Of a stretch of 64,000 nt of DNA, positions 1 through 9,154 are shown piece by piece (position 1 is the first letter of the stretch; each line of letters begins with the position of its first letter). The stretch lies in the NCBI RefSeq assembly GCF_037861325.1, contig NZ_JAFELW010000005.1. One strand, 5' to 3'. The position numbers and the translations under genes are program-made. Below the pieces are notes generated by a model that saw only the letters and a program-made list of their open reading frames with translations, had not been told where the DNA came from and ran no database searches. Source of the DNA: Riemerella anatipestifer_F (GTDB taxonomy: Bacteria > Bacteroidota > Bacteroidia > Flavobacteriales > Weeksellaceae).

Positions 1-67
1 GAACACAGAAGTTAAGCCCACCAGCGCCGATGGTACTACGAAAGTGGGAGAGTAGGTCGCCGCCAGT
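1..67 (+). rRNA. rrf: 5S ribosomal RNA, 3' portion (5' end outside window)
   Basis: The first bases match the conserved 3' half of bacterial 5S rRNA, including the AAGCCCACCAGCGCCGATGG region and the closing GGGAGAGTAGGTCGCCGCC segment. The 5' half lies before the window. The exact 3' end is estimated from the family. A strong terminator follows directly, so this is the end of an rRNA operon. Confidence 0.9.
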
Positions 68-80
68 TTTTATTTTTGAA

Positions 81-113
81 AAGCCTCTAGCAATACTGCT
101 AGAGGCTTTTTTT
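81..113 (+). terminator. rRNA operon terminator
   Basis: A perfect 12-bp stem (81-92 with 97-108) with an ATAC loop is followed by seven T residues. It lies directly behind the 5S rRNA gene and is an intrinsic terminator for that operon. Confidence 0.9.
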
Positions 114-212
114 GTTGGGGGAGTGTTAAGATATAGAAGTTTATAATTTATTTAAAGTTAAGATTAGAAACTTAATAATAAATAACTACCTTTGTGAGTG
201 AAAAAAAATGAA

Positions 213-2330
213 ATGAAAAAAATTATATTTATAATTTATGTAGGTTTTAGTGGAGTTATTGCTGCTCAAAACCAAAACACATCTCTTGAGAAAAAATTAG
301 AACAGGATAAAAATGACCTGTTTTCAAAATTTGATTTTTATAAAAGTAAATTGCTTTCTAATAAAACTTTAGATAAAAATTTTTCTACAGTAGCAGTAAA
401 AAATTTAGAAAGTAAGCTATTTAGTAAAAGGAAAAAAATTGATTTCTTTTTTGCTGGTAAACCTTATTTTTTGAATATTAAAGATTTAGATCAAGTTCAG
501 AATTCTAATACTGATTTTATTCAAGATGGTAAAGTTTCAGGACTTACAAAAAGTTATAATGGGGAAAATATAAGGGTATCTGTGTTTGACGGAGGAAAAG
601 TCTATGAAAAGCATGATGATTTTGGAGGTGCTACAAGCACTAGAATAACTAATAAAGAACAAATTTCTTCAGATTATAGTGCACACGCAACAGCAGTCAC
701 TAGTATGATGGGAGGTATAGGACATACTATAGGTGATGGGACTATTTCTGGCAATACTAAAGGGATTATGCCTAAAGCTACTTTTGACAGTTATAGTTTT
801 ACGACTTCTACTTTAGAGGGTGAGAGTACTAATAAAAGCGTTTATCAGAAAATATTACTATCCAAGGCGTATCTTTCTAATCATTCGTATGGTATAAATC
901 CAGGTTGGAATTATGAAGAATCTGGGGATATGGGAGAAGGTTTCTATTGGGGAGGGGCTTATGATACAACAAATAAAGTTTCTTATGACTTGAACGGGAC
1001 TTACTTAAGTAATGACCAAAAGTATGATGATATAGTTTATGAAAATCCTACGATGATTTTGGTTAAGTCTGCAGGAAATTCTTTTGGTGATGGTCCTGCT
1101 GGAAATGATTTGAAGGCTTATTATGAGGATGATAATGGAAATTATGTTCAGTTTACACAGACGGATACTTTGCCTAGTAATAATTGCTCTGAGGGATATG
1201 ATTGTATAGGTCCAGGCTCTTTGGCAAAGAATATCATAGTGGTGGGAGCTACAGAAAAAATAACTTCAAATGATAAAAGATATAAACAATCTACAGATGT
1301 TGTAAAGGCTGATTATAGTAGTGCAGGACCTAGAGATGATGGAGCTATAAAGCCAGATATTGCAGGCGTAGGAAGTGATATTTTTTTTGCCTCGTCATCT
1401 AGTACTGGTAGTAATGGATGGGCTTACGGAAGTGGGACTTCTTACTCGGCTCCTCAAGTTACAGGGATTATAGGCTTATGGATACAGATATATAAGGATT
1501 TGTTTAGTGGTAATAGCTTAGATGCAGCATCGGCGAAAACACTTTTGGTACATTCGGCGGACGAAGCAGGAAATGTAGGTCCAGATGCTTGGTTTGGTTG
1601 GGGATTTGCTAATGCACAAAAAGGTGCAGAACTTCTTGTAAAGAAAAGTAACGACGAAATTATTTTTGAAACTAAAAAATTGCAAAATGGAGATAAGGAT
1701 GTTGTTACATTGAGTACTGACGGCAAGCAATCACTTAAGGCGACTATAAGCTGGGTAGATCCTTCGTATAAAAAAATCCCTGAAACTTACGGAGATGCCC
1801 ATAATAATAGAGTTTCTAAATTAGTAAATGATTTGGATTTAAGAATCATAAATGAAAAAACAGGGGAAGTGTATTATCCTTGGAAATTAAATATCAATAG
1901 TCCAATGGCTGCAGCTACTAAAGGAGATAATACAGTAGATAATGTGGAGCAAGTTTTAATAGATGTACCAGCTTCGGGAGCATATAGAGTAGAAGTTTCT
2001 CATAAAGGTAAAATACTTAATAATTCGGGAACCGAAGCTCAATCGCAGGATTATAGTATTATAATCTCTGGATATACTAATCTTGTGCTAAGCACTCAAA
2101 CTAATGAGGTAACACTGCAAGATGCTGTGGTAACTTCTAGTATTACTTTTGTTAATCCTCATTTAATTACTTCTTCTGTGTATATGTATGATATGTCTGG
2201 AAGGTTAATCCAGACCATAAAGAGTAATTTTTCACAATCTATTGATATATCAGGCTTGACACCAGGTGTGTATATATTAAATATGATGACTAAAAACGGT
2301 AAGGTTACTAAGAAGTTTATCAAGAAGTAA
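213..2330 (+). CDS. Secreted S8 (subtilisin-family) serine peptidase with T9SS C-terminal sorting domain
   Basis: Extracellular subtilase. A signal peptide (about residues 1-18, ending near AAQ) is followed by the peptidase domain. The triad is Asp126 (SVFDGG), His158 (SAHATAV, replacing the usual HGTHVAG) and Ser410 (GTSYSAP). A beta-rich region then leads to a C-terminal type A type IX secretion sorting domain of about 75 residues (VYMYDMSGRL ... LTPGVYILNM ... KKFIKK). The protein should cross the outer membrane through T9SS and be released or anchored. An upstream in-frame GTG at 198 would add five residues before the Lys-rich start, so ATG 213 is preferred. A TAccTTTG -7 box lies at 187-194; that leaves a very short leader. 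Substrate unknown. It is the first gene after the rRNA operon and stands alone. Confidence 0.9.
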   Translation: MKKIIFIIYVGFSGVIAAQNQNTSLEKKLEQDKNDLFSKFDFYKSKLLSNKTLDKNFSTVAVKNLESKLFSKRKKIDFFFAGKPYFLNIKDLDQVQNSNTDFIQDGKVSGLTKSYNGENIRVSVFDGGKVYEKHDDFGGATSTRITNKEQISSDYSAHATAVTSMMGGIGHTIGDGTISGNTKGIMPKATFDSYSFTTSTLEGESTNKSVYQKILLSKAYLSNHSYGINPGWNYEESGDMGEGFYWGGAYDTTNKVSYDLNGTYLSNDQKYDDIVYENPTMILVKSAGNSFGDGPAGNDLKAYYEDDNGNYVQFTQTDTLPSNNCSEGYDCIGPGSLAKNIIVVGATEKITSNDKRYKQSTDVVKADYSSAGPRDDGAIKPDIAGVGSDIFFASSSSTGSNGWAYGSGTSYSAPQVTGIIGLWIQIYKDLFSGNSLDAASAKTLLVHSADEAGNVGPDAWFGWGFANAQKGAELLVKKSNDEIIFETKKLQNGDKDVVTLSTDGKQSLKATISWVDPSYKKIPETYGDAHNNRVSKLVNDLDLRIINEKTGEVYYPWKLNINSPMAAATKGDNTVDNVEQVLIDVPASGAYRVEVSHKGKILNNSGTEAQSQDYSIIISGYTNLVLSTQTNEVTLQDAVVTSSITFVNPHLITSSVYMYDMSGRLIQTIKSNFSQSIDISGLTPGVYILNMMTKNGKVTKKFIKK

Positions 2331-2348
2331 AATTTTATTTAATAAACA

Positions 2349-2385
2349 TCGCCCCAAATTTCAAAATTTGGGGCGATTTATTTTA
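2349..2385. terminator. Bidirectional terminator between convergent genes
   Basis: A 12-bp perfect inverted repeat (2350-2361 with 2364-2375, GC-rich base) is followed by a T-rich tract on the plus strand and a weaker one on the minus strand. It can end both the peptidase transcript and the convergent enoyl-CoA hydratase-like transcript. Confidence 0.8.
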
Positions 2386-2406
2386 TCTTCAAATGAGTTT
2401 TGATTG

Positions 2407-3171
2407 TTATTTTTTAGCTAATTGTGCTTTAATCTTTTGTATGTTTTCTTTTGCGGTGGTTTCTAATATCAGACTTGCACTCATTAGAATTCGGTCGGGC
2501 ATAATGCTATCAAAATGCTCTGTTCCTTCCCAAGATACTTTTTTAATGAGAGCCAACGCATCAGTACTCCTTTCTGATAACAGTTTTAAAAATGCGTCTA
2601 ATTTTTCGTCCATAGAAGTTATACTTTCCGAAATGTGATGGTAGATGTGATTTCTTTCCGCCCATTCGGCACTTCTAAACTCTGTATCTAGAGACATTGC
2701 AGAAAATTGTGATTTTCCTATCTTTCGCTCCACAAATGGACCAATAACAAATGGACCAATACCTAAATTGATTTCTGTAAGTGCTAAAGCTGCCTCTTTT
2801 GTAGCGAAACAATAGTCTGCCGCACAAGCGATACCAACGCCACCACCTGTAACTTTGCCCTGCACTCTTACAACTATTATTTTACCGCAATTTCTCATTG
2901 CATTTAACACTTTAGCAAATCCTCCAAAAAATCTTTTGGAGGCTTCTAAATTATCAATCTCTAATAGTTCATCAAAGCTCGCACCTGCACAAAATGCTTT
3001 TTCTCCGTGAGATTTAAGTAATATCGCTTTTACTTCTTCTTTCGCTCCTTCGGATAAAATCGTTTGTGCTAGTTGTTCTAAAATATGTCCTGGTAAAGAG
3101 TTACTTTTAGGCGTTCCAAAAGTAATATGTGCAATATGATTTTTAATTTCTGAATTTACAAAAGCTTCCAT
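2407..3171 (-). CDS. Enoyl-CoA hydratase/isomerase (crotonase) family protein
   Basis: 254 residues, the usual length for a single-domain crotonase. Oxyanion-hole segments are visible: KAFCAGASFDELL near residue 60 and GKVTGGGVGIACAADYCFA around 105-125, followed by LTEINLGIGPFVIGPFV. These bind the acyl-CoA thioester. The family hydrates or isomerises enoyl-CoA esters in fatty-acid or branched amino-acid breakdown; the exact substrate cannot be read from the sequence. The gene is monocistronic, convergent with the peptidase and divergent from radA. It starts at ATG (MEAFVNSEIK). Confidence 0.85.
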   Translation of the reverse strand: MEAFVNSEIKNHIAHITFGTPKSNSLPGHILEQLAQTILSEGAKEEVKAILLKSHGEKAFCAGASFDELLEIDNLEASKRFFGGFAKVLNAMRNCGKIIVVRVQGKVTGGGVGIACAADYCFATKEAALALTEINLGIGPFVIGPFVERKIGKSQFSAMSLDTEFRSAEWAERNHIYHHISESITSMDEKLDAFLKLLSERSTDALALIKKVSWEGTEHFDSIMPDRILMSASLILETTAKENIQKIKAQLAKK

Positions 3172-3264
3172 TTTTTATTGACTTTAGATTTATATTCTAC
3201 GCTGTGCTAATTTAAGAAAATTTATTTTGTAAATTGCGGTTTCATTTTTAATAGACATTCAGAA

Positions 3265-4614
3265 GTGGCTAAATTAAAAACAGTATATTATTGTCAGAAT
3301 TGTGGTTCACAACATTCCAAATGGCACGGGCAATGCCAAAATTGTGGACAATGGAATACCTTAGTGGAAGAAATTGCAGAAAAAACAACCTCTAAAAATT
3401 ATGCTGGAGATTTTGGAAGACAACACCTCATCAACATCATAGAAGTAGAAACACAAGCTGAACAACGCATTAAAACTCCAAGCGAAGAACTTAACAGAGT
3501 TTTGGGTGGTGGTATTGTTTTAGGTTCGGTAACTCTTATCGGAGGCGAACCAGGTATAGGGAAATCTACATTACTGTTACAATTAGCCCTTAAAATGAAG
3601 AAAAAAATCCTCTATGTTTCGGGGGAAGAAAGTGCTTCGCAAATCAAAATGAGAGCAGATAGATTAACGGAAATCCAAAATCCGAATTGTTTTTTATACA
3701 CCGAAACTTCAATAGAGAAAATCTTACACGAAGCCAAAAAACTTCAGCCCGATTTTATGATTGTGGACTCCATACAAACTCTACATTCGCAGGTGATGGA
3801 GAGTTCCCCAGGCACAGTGTCTCAGATTAGAGAATGTGCTTCGGAAGTTATAAAATTTGCAAAAGCGACTAACACGCCTATTTTTTTAGTGGGACACATT
3901 ACTAAGGATGGACAAATAGCGGGACCAAAAGTATTGGAGCATATGGTAGATGTAGTTCTTAATTTTGATGGTGATAGAAACCATTTGTTTAGACTTTTAA
4001 GAGCAAATAAAAATCGTTTTGGTTCTACGGCGGAGATTGGTATTTATGAGATGATTTCGGCGGGATTGAAAGAAATTAAAAATCCTTCGGAAGTACTTAT
4101 TACTAAAAAATCCGAAGAGTTTTCAGGTAATGCGGTGGCAGTAACGCTAGAAGGTAACCGCCCTATGTTACTAGAAATACAAGCCCTCGTAAGTACAGCG
4201 GTGTATGGTACACCACAGAGAAGTTCTACAGGTTTTGATGCTAAAAGGCTCAATATGCTTTTGGCAGTTTTGGAGAAGCGTTCTGGCTTTCAGCTCGGGG
4301 CTAAAGATGTATTTTTAAATATTACTGGAGGTATTAAAACAGACGACCCCGCTCTCGATTTGGCTGTAGTTGCCGCTATCTTATCTTCCAACGAGGATAT
4401 TGCAGTGTCGGAGCATTATTGTTTTGCTGGGGAAATTGGTCTTAGTGGAGAAATTCGTCCTGTGCCACAAATAGAAAAACGCATCTCCGAAGCCGAGAAA
4501 TTAGGCTATCATAAGATATTTGTTTCTAAACAAAATAAAATACCAAAGAAAAAACACAATATAAAAATTGTGGAAGTTTCTAAAATAGAAGACTTTCACA
4601 AAGAGATATTTTAA
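3265..4614 (+). CDS. radA: DNA repair protein RadA (Sms)
   Basis: RadA is a RecA-related, DnaB-like helicase that extends recombination intermediates in repair and natural transformation. An N-terminal four-cysteine zinc finger (Cys10, Cys13, Cys24, Cys27) precedes the ATPase core with Walker A GEPGIGKST at about 94-102. The diagnostic KNRFG motif lies at 249-253, followed by a C-terminal Lon-protease-like domain. The 449-residue length is typical. Start is GTG at 3265: it gives the family-typical MAKLKTVYYC N-terminus, and no upstream ATG fits. With recA, comEC and dinB in the same window it belongs to the chromosomal recombination set, although they are not one operon. Confidence 0.95.
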   Translation: MAKLKTVYYCQNCGSQHSKWHGQCQNCGQWNTLVEEIAEKTTSKNYAGDFGRQHLINIIEVETQAEQRIKTPSEELNRVLGGGIVLGSVTLIGGEPGIGKSTLLLQLALKMKKKILYVSGEESASQIKMRADRLTEIQNPNCFLYTETSIEKILHEAKKLQPDFMIVDSIQTLHSQVMESSPGTVSQIRECASEVIKFAKATNTPIFLVGHITKDGQIAGPKVLEHMVDVVLNFDGDRNHLFRLLRANKNRFGSTAEIGIYEMISAGLKEIKNPSEVLITKKSEEFSGNAVAVTLEGNRPMLLEIQALVSTAVYGTPQRSSTGFDAKRLNMLLAVLEKRSGFQLGAKDVFLNITGGIKTDDPALDLAVVAAILSSNEDIAVSEHYCFAGEIGLSGEIRPVPQIEKRISEAEKLGYHKIFVSKQNKIPKKKHNIKIVEVSKIEDFHKEIF

Positions 4615-4660
4615 GCATTCATCTTGTTTAAAAACCTTACTTTTGCCTAAATAAAAGAAA

Positions 4661-6310
4661 ATGAAAAAAGTTTTTTTTCTGCTTATCCTTAGTTTTATAG
4701 TACACTCTTGTGCCAGAGTAGGTGCTCCTGTAGGCGGCAATAAGGACACTTTAGCTCCTCGTTTTTTAGGAGCTAATATAGATAGTTCTAGAACCAAAGT
4801 GCCTGTACTTATAAGAGAGTTAAGACTAGATTTTGATGAATATGTTAATTTAAAAGATATTCAGAAGCAACTCATTATTTCGCCACCTATTAAAAATATA
4901 AAGAAGATTATCCCCTCTAATCTTGCCAACAAATATGTATTGATACAGTGGGGAGATACTCTACAAGCCAATACCACTTACAGTTTTAATTTTGGTAATG
5001 CCATTGTAGATAACAACGAAGGTAATATTTTGCCATATTTTAATTTTGCTTTTTCTACTGGGGAAAAATTAGATAGTCTCTACCTTGCAGGAACGGCACA
5101 AAACGCTCTATCCACAACTAATAGTGAAGCTCAATCTAAATCTAATATAGTAGTGGGTCTTTATAAGGCTTCGGATAGCATCAATTTTAGAGAAAAACCT
5201 TACTACATTACCAAAGCTGATAAGGACGGCTATTTTGAGTTAGAATATCTAGCTCAAGGCAAGTATAAAGTCATCGCCTTTGATGATGAGAATATGAACT
5301 CTGTATATGATAAAGGCAAAGAAAATCTAGGTTTTATTAAAGATGAACTTAATATTGCTAAAGGTATTTCTGGGCTTAAACTCACGCTTTATCCACCTAA
5401 AAAAGAGGTAAAATATAAAGAAATAAAAGCCATAGATGGAGGTCTCCTGCTCCTTTTTGAAGGGAAACCCGAAAAAGTAGAAGTGAAGGAAATTACAGGT
5501 CTAGTACAAGATTATAAAGTTTCTCATCAGAAATTTTCGGATTCTGTGAGGGTTTGGTTTGATGCCCAAAAGGAAAATTTAAGCTCTAACCAAGGGACTA
5601 ACCTCAAATTCAGTTACGATACCAAGGGTAAAAAAGATACCGTTCAGATATTCTATCGTACTAATCCTAAGGAGGAATTTACTCTTAAAAATAATGAAGG
5701 TTCTCTGCTGCCGCCCAATCGTCCGTTTAGGATTACGGCTAATATGGAATTAAAAGAACTCAATACCCAACAATGGGAACTAAAGGTGGATTCTGTCAGT
5801 CAGCAACCTTTCAAAGCTAAAATAGCCGAAACTTCACCCAATACCATCATTATTGAAAGTGATTTTCAAAAAGAAAAAAAATACCACCTATTTATTCCGA
5901 AGGAAAGCGTAAGTTCTTTCTATAAGTCTAATGCTAAACCTTATGTTTTTGAGTTCGAAGCAGACACGCCCCAAAACTATGGATCTGTAACAATAAGACT
6001 TAAAAATAAGCCGTCTGCTCCCTTTTGGATAGAGCTTCTAGACCAGCAAAACAAAGTATTATCTAGTAGAAAAACTACCGAAGCGGAACATAAATTTACA
6101 GAATTAAAACCTGATACTTATTATATAAGAATCTTAGTAGATAATAACGGTAACGGCATTTGGGATACCGCCGATTTAGCGACTAATACTCCTGCCGAAG
6201 ATTACTTTGTTTTTCCTAAGAAAATAGAAGCCAGACAACTCTGGGATTTGGTAGAAGATTGGGAACTTCCTATGCAAGAAGTATCAACAACTGAAAACAA
6301 CAATAAATAA
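4661..6310 (+). CDS. Ig-like domain lipoprotein
   Basis: A lipoprotein signal (MKKVFFLLILSFIVHSC, lipidated Cys near residue 17) starts a 549-residue envelope protein. The N-terminal part (about 35-140) resembles a bacterial Ig-like (Big_5/SbsA-type) domain: APRFLGANIDSS ... NTTYSFNFGNAIVDNNEGN. Later segments (YYITKADKDGYFELEYLAQGKYKVIAFDDENMN and YYIRILVDNNGNGIWD) look like carboxypeptidase-regulatory or DUF2141-type beta-sandwiches with Ca-like DxNxNG loops. Function unknown; it is conserved in Flavobacteriia. A TAcTTTTG -7 box is at 4638-4645. The haem-binding protein starts 5 bp downstream, so the two are probably cotranscribed. Confidence 0.75.
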   Translation: MKKVFFLLILSFIVHSCARVGAPVGGNKDTLAPRFLGANIDSSRTKVPVLIRELRLDFDEYVNLKDIQKQLIISPPIKNIKKIIPSNLANKYVLIQWGDTLQANTTYSFNFGNAIVDNNEGNILPYFNFAFSTGEKLDSLYLAGTAQNALSTTNSEAQSKSNIVVGLYKASDSINFREKPYYITKADKDGYFELEYLAQGKYKVIAFDDENMNSVYDKGKENLGFIKDELNIAKGISGLKLTLYPPKKEVKYKEIKAIDGGLLLLFEGKPEKVEVKEITGLVQDYKVSHQKFSDSVRVWFDAQKENLSSNQGTNLKFSYDTKGKKDTVQIFYRTNPKEEFTLKNNEGSLLPPNRPFRITANMELKELNTQQWELKVDSVSQQPFKAKIAETSPNTIIIESDFQKEKKYHLFIPKESVSSFYKSNAKPYVFEFEADTPQNYGSVTIRLKNKPSAPFWIELLDQQNKVLSSRKTTEAEHKFTELKPDTYYIRILVDNNGNGIWDTADLATNTPAEDYFVFPKKIEARQLWDLVEDWELPMQEVSTTENNNK

Positions 6311-6315
6311 AACTA

Positions 6316-6786
6316 ATGAGAAAAATATTTAAAATAGCTTTGTGGGCAATACTAGGTCTGTTACTGATACAACTTATCCCAATAGACCGCACCAACCCTC
6401 CAATAAACGAAAAGGATAATTTTGTAAAAGTAGAAAATACACCTAAAGAGGTAGAAGTGCTTTTAAAAAAGGCTTGTTACGACTGCCATTCCAACGAAAC
6501 TAAATACCCTAGTTACGCCTACATTGCACCTATATCTTGGAGCATAAAACACCACATTAACGAAGGAAGAAAGCACCTTAACTTCTCTGTGTGGAATACT
6601 TATAACGAGTATCTAAAAAAAGGAGCTTTAGAAGGAAGCATAGAAACTATAAAACGCCACGAAATGCCACTAAAAGGCTATATAGCACAACACCCAGAAG
6701 CACAACTCTCCCAAAAACAAAGACAGCTTTTGCAAGATTATTTCCAAAAGCTACTAGATGAGGAGGTTTATAGAAATAGTAAATAG
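6316..6786 (+). CDS. Membrane-anchored haem-binding domain protein
   Basis: 156 residues with one N-terminal membrane anchor (about 6-22) and a c-type haem site, Cys54-x-x-Cys57-His58 (ACYDCHSNETKYPSY). This is the signature of the Haem_bd family, periplasmic monohaem proteins common in Bacteroidota. The conserved W/H-rich stretch (PISWSIKHHINEGRKHLNFSVW) also fits. A candidate distal ligand lies around Met in RHEMPLKGYI. Role: probably electron transfer or sensing; no partner is coded nearby. Translationally close to the upstream Ig-like lipoprotein. Confidence 0.8.
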   Translation: MRKIFKIALWAILGLLLIQLIPIDRTNPPINEKDNFVKVENTPKEVEVLLKKACYDCHSNETKYPSYAYIAPISWSIKHHINEGRKHLNFSVWNTYNEYLKKGALEGSIETIKRHEMPLKGYIAQHPEAQLSQKQRQLLQDYFQKLLDEEVYRNSK

Positions 6787-6823
6787 GCTTTAATTTGTGG
6801 ACTACATAAATTTAAAAAAATCC

Positions 6824-7338
6824 ATGAAAAAAATAAATTTCATACTACAGCTATTACTATTAGTTCTATTTTCATGCGGTTCAACAAAAAACATGAGATT
6901 TCAAAATGTTAATGAAATTTCTAAAACATTAGATGGTACTTATGAAAATTCTGAAAGGAATATTTTACAACTTCTTGATAGAAAACTACTTAAAGATACT
7001 TTAAGCCAATCAGAATTGTTATCATATAACAAGTTCTCAATTAAGATAAAAGGAAAGAAATTGCAAATTTCATTATTCAATAATGACGGACAAATCATCA
7101 ACCGAGAGTATAAATATGCGGTTCAAGACAATATTTATTATTTGAAAAATCAGAACGTTAAACCTTTGTTAATTCCTTATCTAGCAGGAGCAATTGACGA
7201 AAAAAGACTGTATTTATTAACAAAAAAGATGATTTAACGATAAATGTCTTTGAGTCACGAAGCGGAGCATTATTATTTATTGGATTTTTAGATTGGAATA
7301 CTAATCAGAAAAGTTATAATTACAAAAGGATTGAATGA
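6824..7338 (+). pseudogene. Lipoprotein gene interrupted by a one-base frameshift in an A6 run
   Basis: From ATG 6824 (an in-frame GTG at 6797 is a less likely start) the frame encodes a lipoprotein signal, MKKINFILQLLLLVLFSCGS, and about 137 residues, stopping at 7235-7237. The reading frame one base away continues without stops from 7228 to the TGA at 7336-7338, giving a sensible tail: DDLTINVFESRSGALLFIGF, then LDWNTNQKSYNYKRIE. Adding one A to the six-A run at 7222-7227 joins both parts into one protein of about 171 residues. I therefore read this as one gene with a -1 frameshift (mutation, slippage or sequencing error). Family and function are not recognised. Confidence 0.65.
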
Positions 7339-7502
7339 ATAAAATCTCCCACTAAAAACAACTTTTAAAAAGCATTCGATTGATGTTGAAACTTTATGAT
7401 GTTTTTCCTAAAACATAAAAAAAAGTTAATTCCCTAAACCTATTTTTTTACCGAGTTTTATTAACTACCTTTGTAATTGTAAAAAATAATCATTTATTAT
7501 CT

Positions 7503-8933
7503 ATGAAAAAATATCTTTTGTTAGTACTTTTTGCCATTCTAATGGTATCTTGTTCTAAAAATGAAGTTCAAATTTCAGGAACGCTTAAAAATGCTTCTCC
7601 TTTGGATAGGATAGAACTCATCAATGTATCTAGTGCCAGCTCGTTACCTATTATGAATATAGGAGTAGATGCTAAAGGCAATTTTTCCGCAACGCCAAAA
7701 ATAGAGGAAGACGGCATCTATCTAATAACCTACGCAAGACAGATGAATTTTATTTATCTTAAAAAAGGAGATAATATTAAAATTACGGCTGATGCTACAG
7801 AATTTCCTAGAAAAATGAAAATCTTAGGAGATGGCGAAAAAAACAATGAATTCCTTACTCAAATGCAATCTTATATAGAGGACTACATGAGCAAAATAGA
7901 TATGCAACTTATGTCTAAGTCTGAAAAAGAGTTCATTGCAGCAGTTAAAAAAATACAAACAGATGTAGATAAAAAAATAGAAGAGGTTAAGTCTAAAACA
8001 AAACCAGACTCCGAAGTGGTAGAGTGGAAATCAAGCGAGATGAAAGTAACCCTTCTAATGATTACCGAACAATATGCTGCTATGCATGGTGCAGCTACTG
8101 GTAATCCTAATTTCAAGCCTTCGGCTGAATTTACGAAATATCAAGATAGTCTAAAAGGAGATGAGAAGAAATGGATAAAAACCTTGCCTACTTATAGAAG
8201 CTACTTACTCATTAAGAATCAAGAAGGTTTTACCAACTTTATGAATACACTTCAAAACAAAGAAATCTCTACTACAGAAGCCTTTGTTAAATATCTAGAA
8301 GGTAAGAAAGATATTGACCAGTACACGAAAGACCACCTAATTGCTTTCGTTGCAACACAATACGATTTGCAACCTCAACACCCAAGAATTAAGCAAGTAA
8401 TGGAAGTGGTTAATAAGTCTATTAAAGACAGCCAAATAAAAAAAGAGTTAGAAAAAGTTAAACTCGCTATACAAGGTATTGAAGTTGGGCAGAAAGCTCC
8501 TAGCGTTGATTTAGTTAATAATAAAGGAGAAAAAGTGAGTTTATCTAAATATGAGGGTAAACCAAGCGTTTTAGTATTTTATGCTTCTTGGAATCCTTAT
8601 GTATCCGAAAGTCTTACTCCTTCTGTAAAGCAACTTGCAACTCAATATGGAGGTAAGGTTAATTTGGTAATGATAAATCTAGATGATACTGAAGACCAAT
8701 TCAAAAAGACTGAAGCCGCTATGTTTAAAGGATTAAAAGTGGAAAGTTTGTATGCTAAAAACGGTATGAACTCTGAAGTTGCTGATAAATTTGGTATTTA
8801 TGGATTTAAATTACCGAGTGCTGTGGTAATAGATAAAGATGGTAAAGTGGCTAGCCCTGCAGCTATAGGTAATATAGATATGCAGATAGTAGATGCTTTA
8901 AACAAACTATCTCAACCTACTGCAAAGAAGTAA
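7503..8933 (+). CDS. Lipoprotein with C-terminal thioredoxin-like (AhpC/TSA-type) domain lacking CxxC
   Basis: Lipoprotein signal MKKYLLLVLFAILMVSC, then a DUF4369-like beta-rich N-terminal domain (VQISGTLKNASPLDRIELINV, FIYLKKGDNIKITAD) and a helical middle. A TlpA/ResA-like thioredoxin fold starts near residue 325 (IEVGQKAPSVDLVNNKGEKVSLSKYEGKPSVLVFYASWNPYVSES). The position of the redox CxxC in TlpA (usually WCxPC) is WNPYV here, so disulfide chemistry is unlikely; a chaperone or binding role is possible. A TAccTTTG -7 box lies at 7466-7473. Monocistronic; a perfect 10-bp hairpin follows at 8962-8984. Confidence 0.8.
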   Translation: MKKYLLLVLFAILMVSCSKNEVQISGTLKNASPLDRIELINVSSASSLPIMNIGVDAKGNFSATPKIEEDGIYLITYARQMNFIYLKKGDNIKITADATEFPRKMKILGDGEKNNEFLTQMQSYIEDYMSKIDMQLMSKSEKEFIAAVKKIQTDVDKKIEEVKSKTKPDSEVVEWKSSEMKVTLLMITEQYAAMHGAATGNPNFKPSAEFTKYQDSLKGDEKKWIKTLPTYRSYLLIKNQEGFTNFMNTLQNKEISTTEAFVKYLEGKKDIDQYTKDHLIAFVATQYDLQPQHPRIKQVMEVVNKSIKDSQIKKELEKVKLAIQGIEVGQKAPSVDLVNNKGEKVSLSKYEGKPSVLVFYASWNPYVSESLTPSVKQLATQYGGKVNLVMINLDDTEDQFKKTEAAMFKGLKVESLYAKNGMNSEVADKFGIYGFKLPSAVVIDKDGKVASPAAIGNIDMQIVDALNKLSQPTAKK

Positions 8934-8961
8934 AATAATTTTATTTAAAAATAACAAAATC

Positions 8962-8984
8962 GGGCTATCTCACAGAGATAGCCC
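8962..8984 (+). terminator. Hairpin after the thioredoxin-like lipoprotein gene
   Basis: A perfect 10-bp inverted repeat (8962-8971 with 8975-8984) lies about 28 bases behind the stop codon. It is not followed by a T-run (CATCTTGTTA instead), so it may stabilise the 3' end of the mRNA rather than terminate transcription on its own. Confidence 0.5.
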
Positions 8985-9092
8985 CATCTTGTTATATAAA
9001 GATATGATAAAAATCATTAGTTGAAAAATCATTGATTTTCAATAAATTAAATACAACAAACTTTCTTTATTTAGAATTATCCTAAATAAATT

Positions 9093-9122
9093 TTGCGTAA
9101 TTACTCAGATATTATACCTTTG
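9093..9122 (+). promoter_or_regulatory. Promoter of the FecA-like receptor gene
   Basis: TTG (9093-9095, within TTTTGCG), 19 bases, then TAccTTTG (9115-9122) is a full match to the Bacteroidota housekeeping promoter. The ATG is at 9155, giving a leader of about 25-30 bases. Confidence 0.75.
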
Positions 9123-9154
9123 TCAAAACTTTTAACAATTCTAAATAAAGTATA

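Noticed and set aside
1..197. tRNA gene behind the rRNA operon
   Set aside because: After the terminator only AT-rich promoter sequence is present; no cloverleaf or TTCRANT arm was seen.
198..212. GTG at 198 as the start of the secreted peptidase
   Set aside because: It would add MKKNE before a normal signal peptide starting at ATG 213; the later ATG gives the typical MKKII start.
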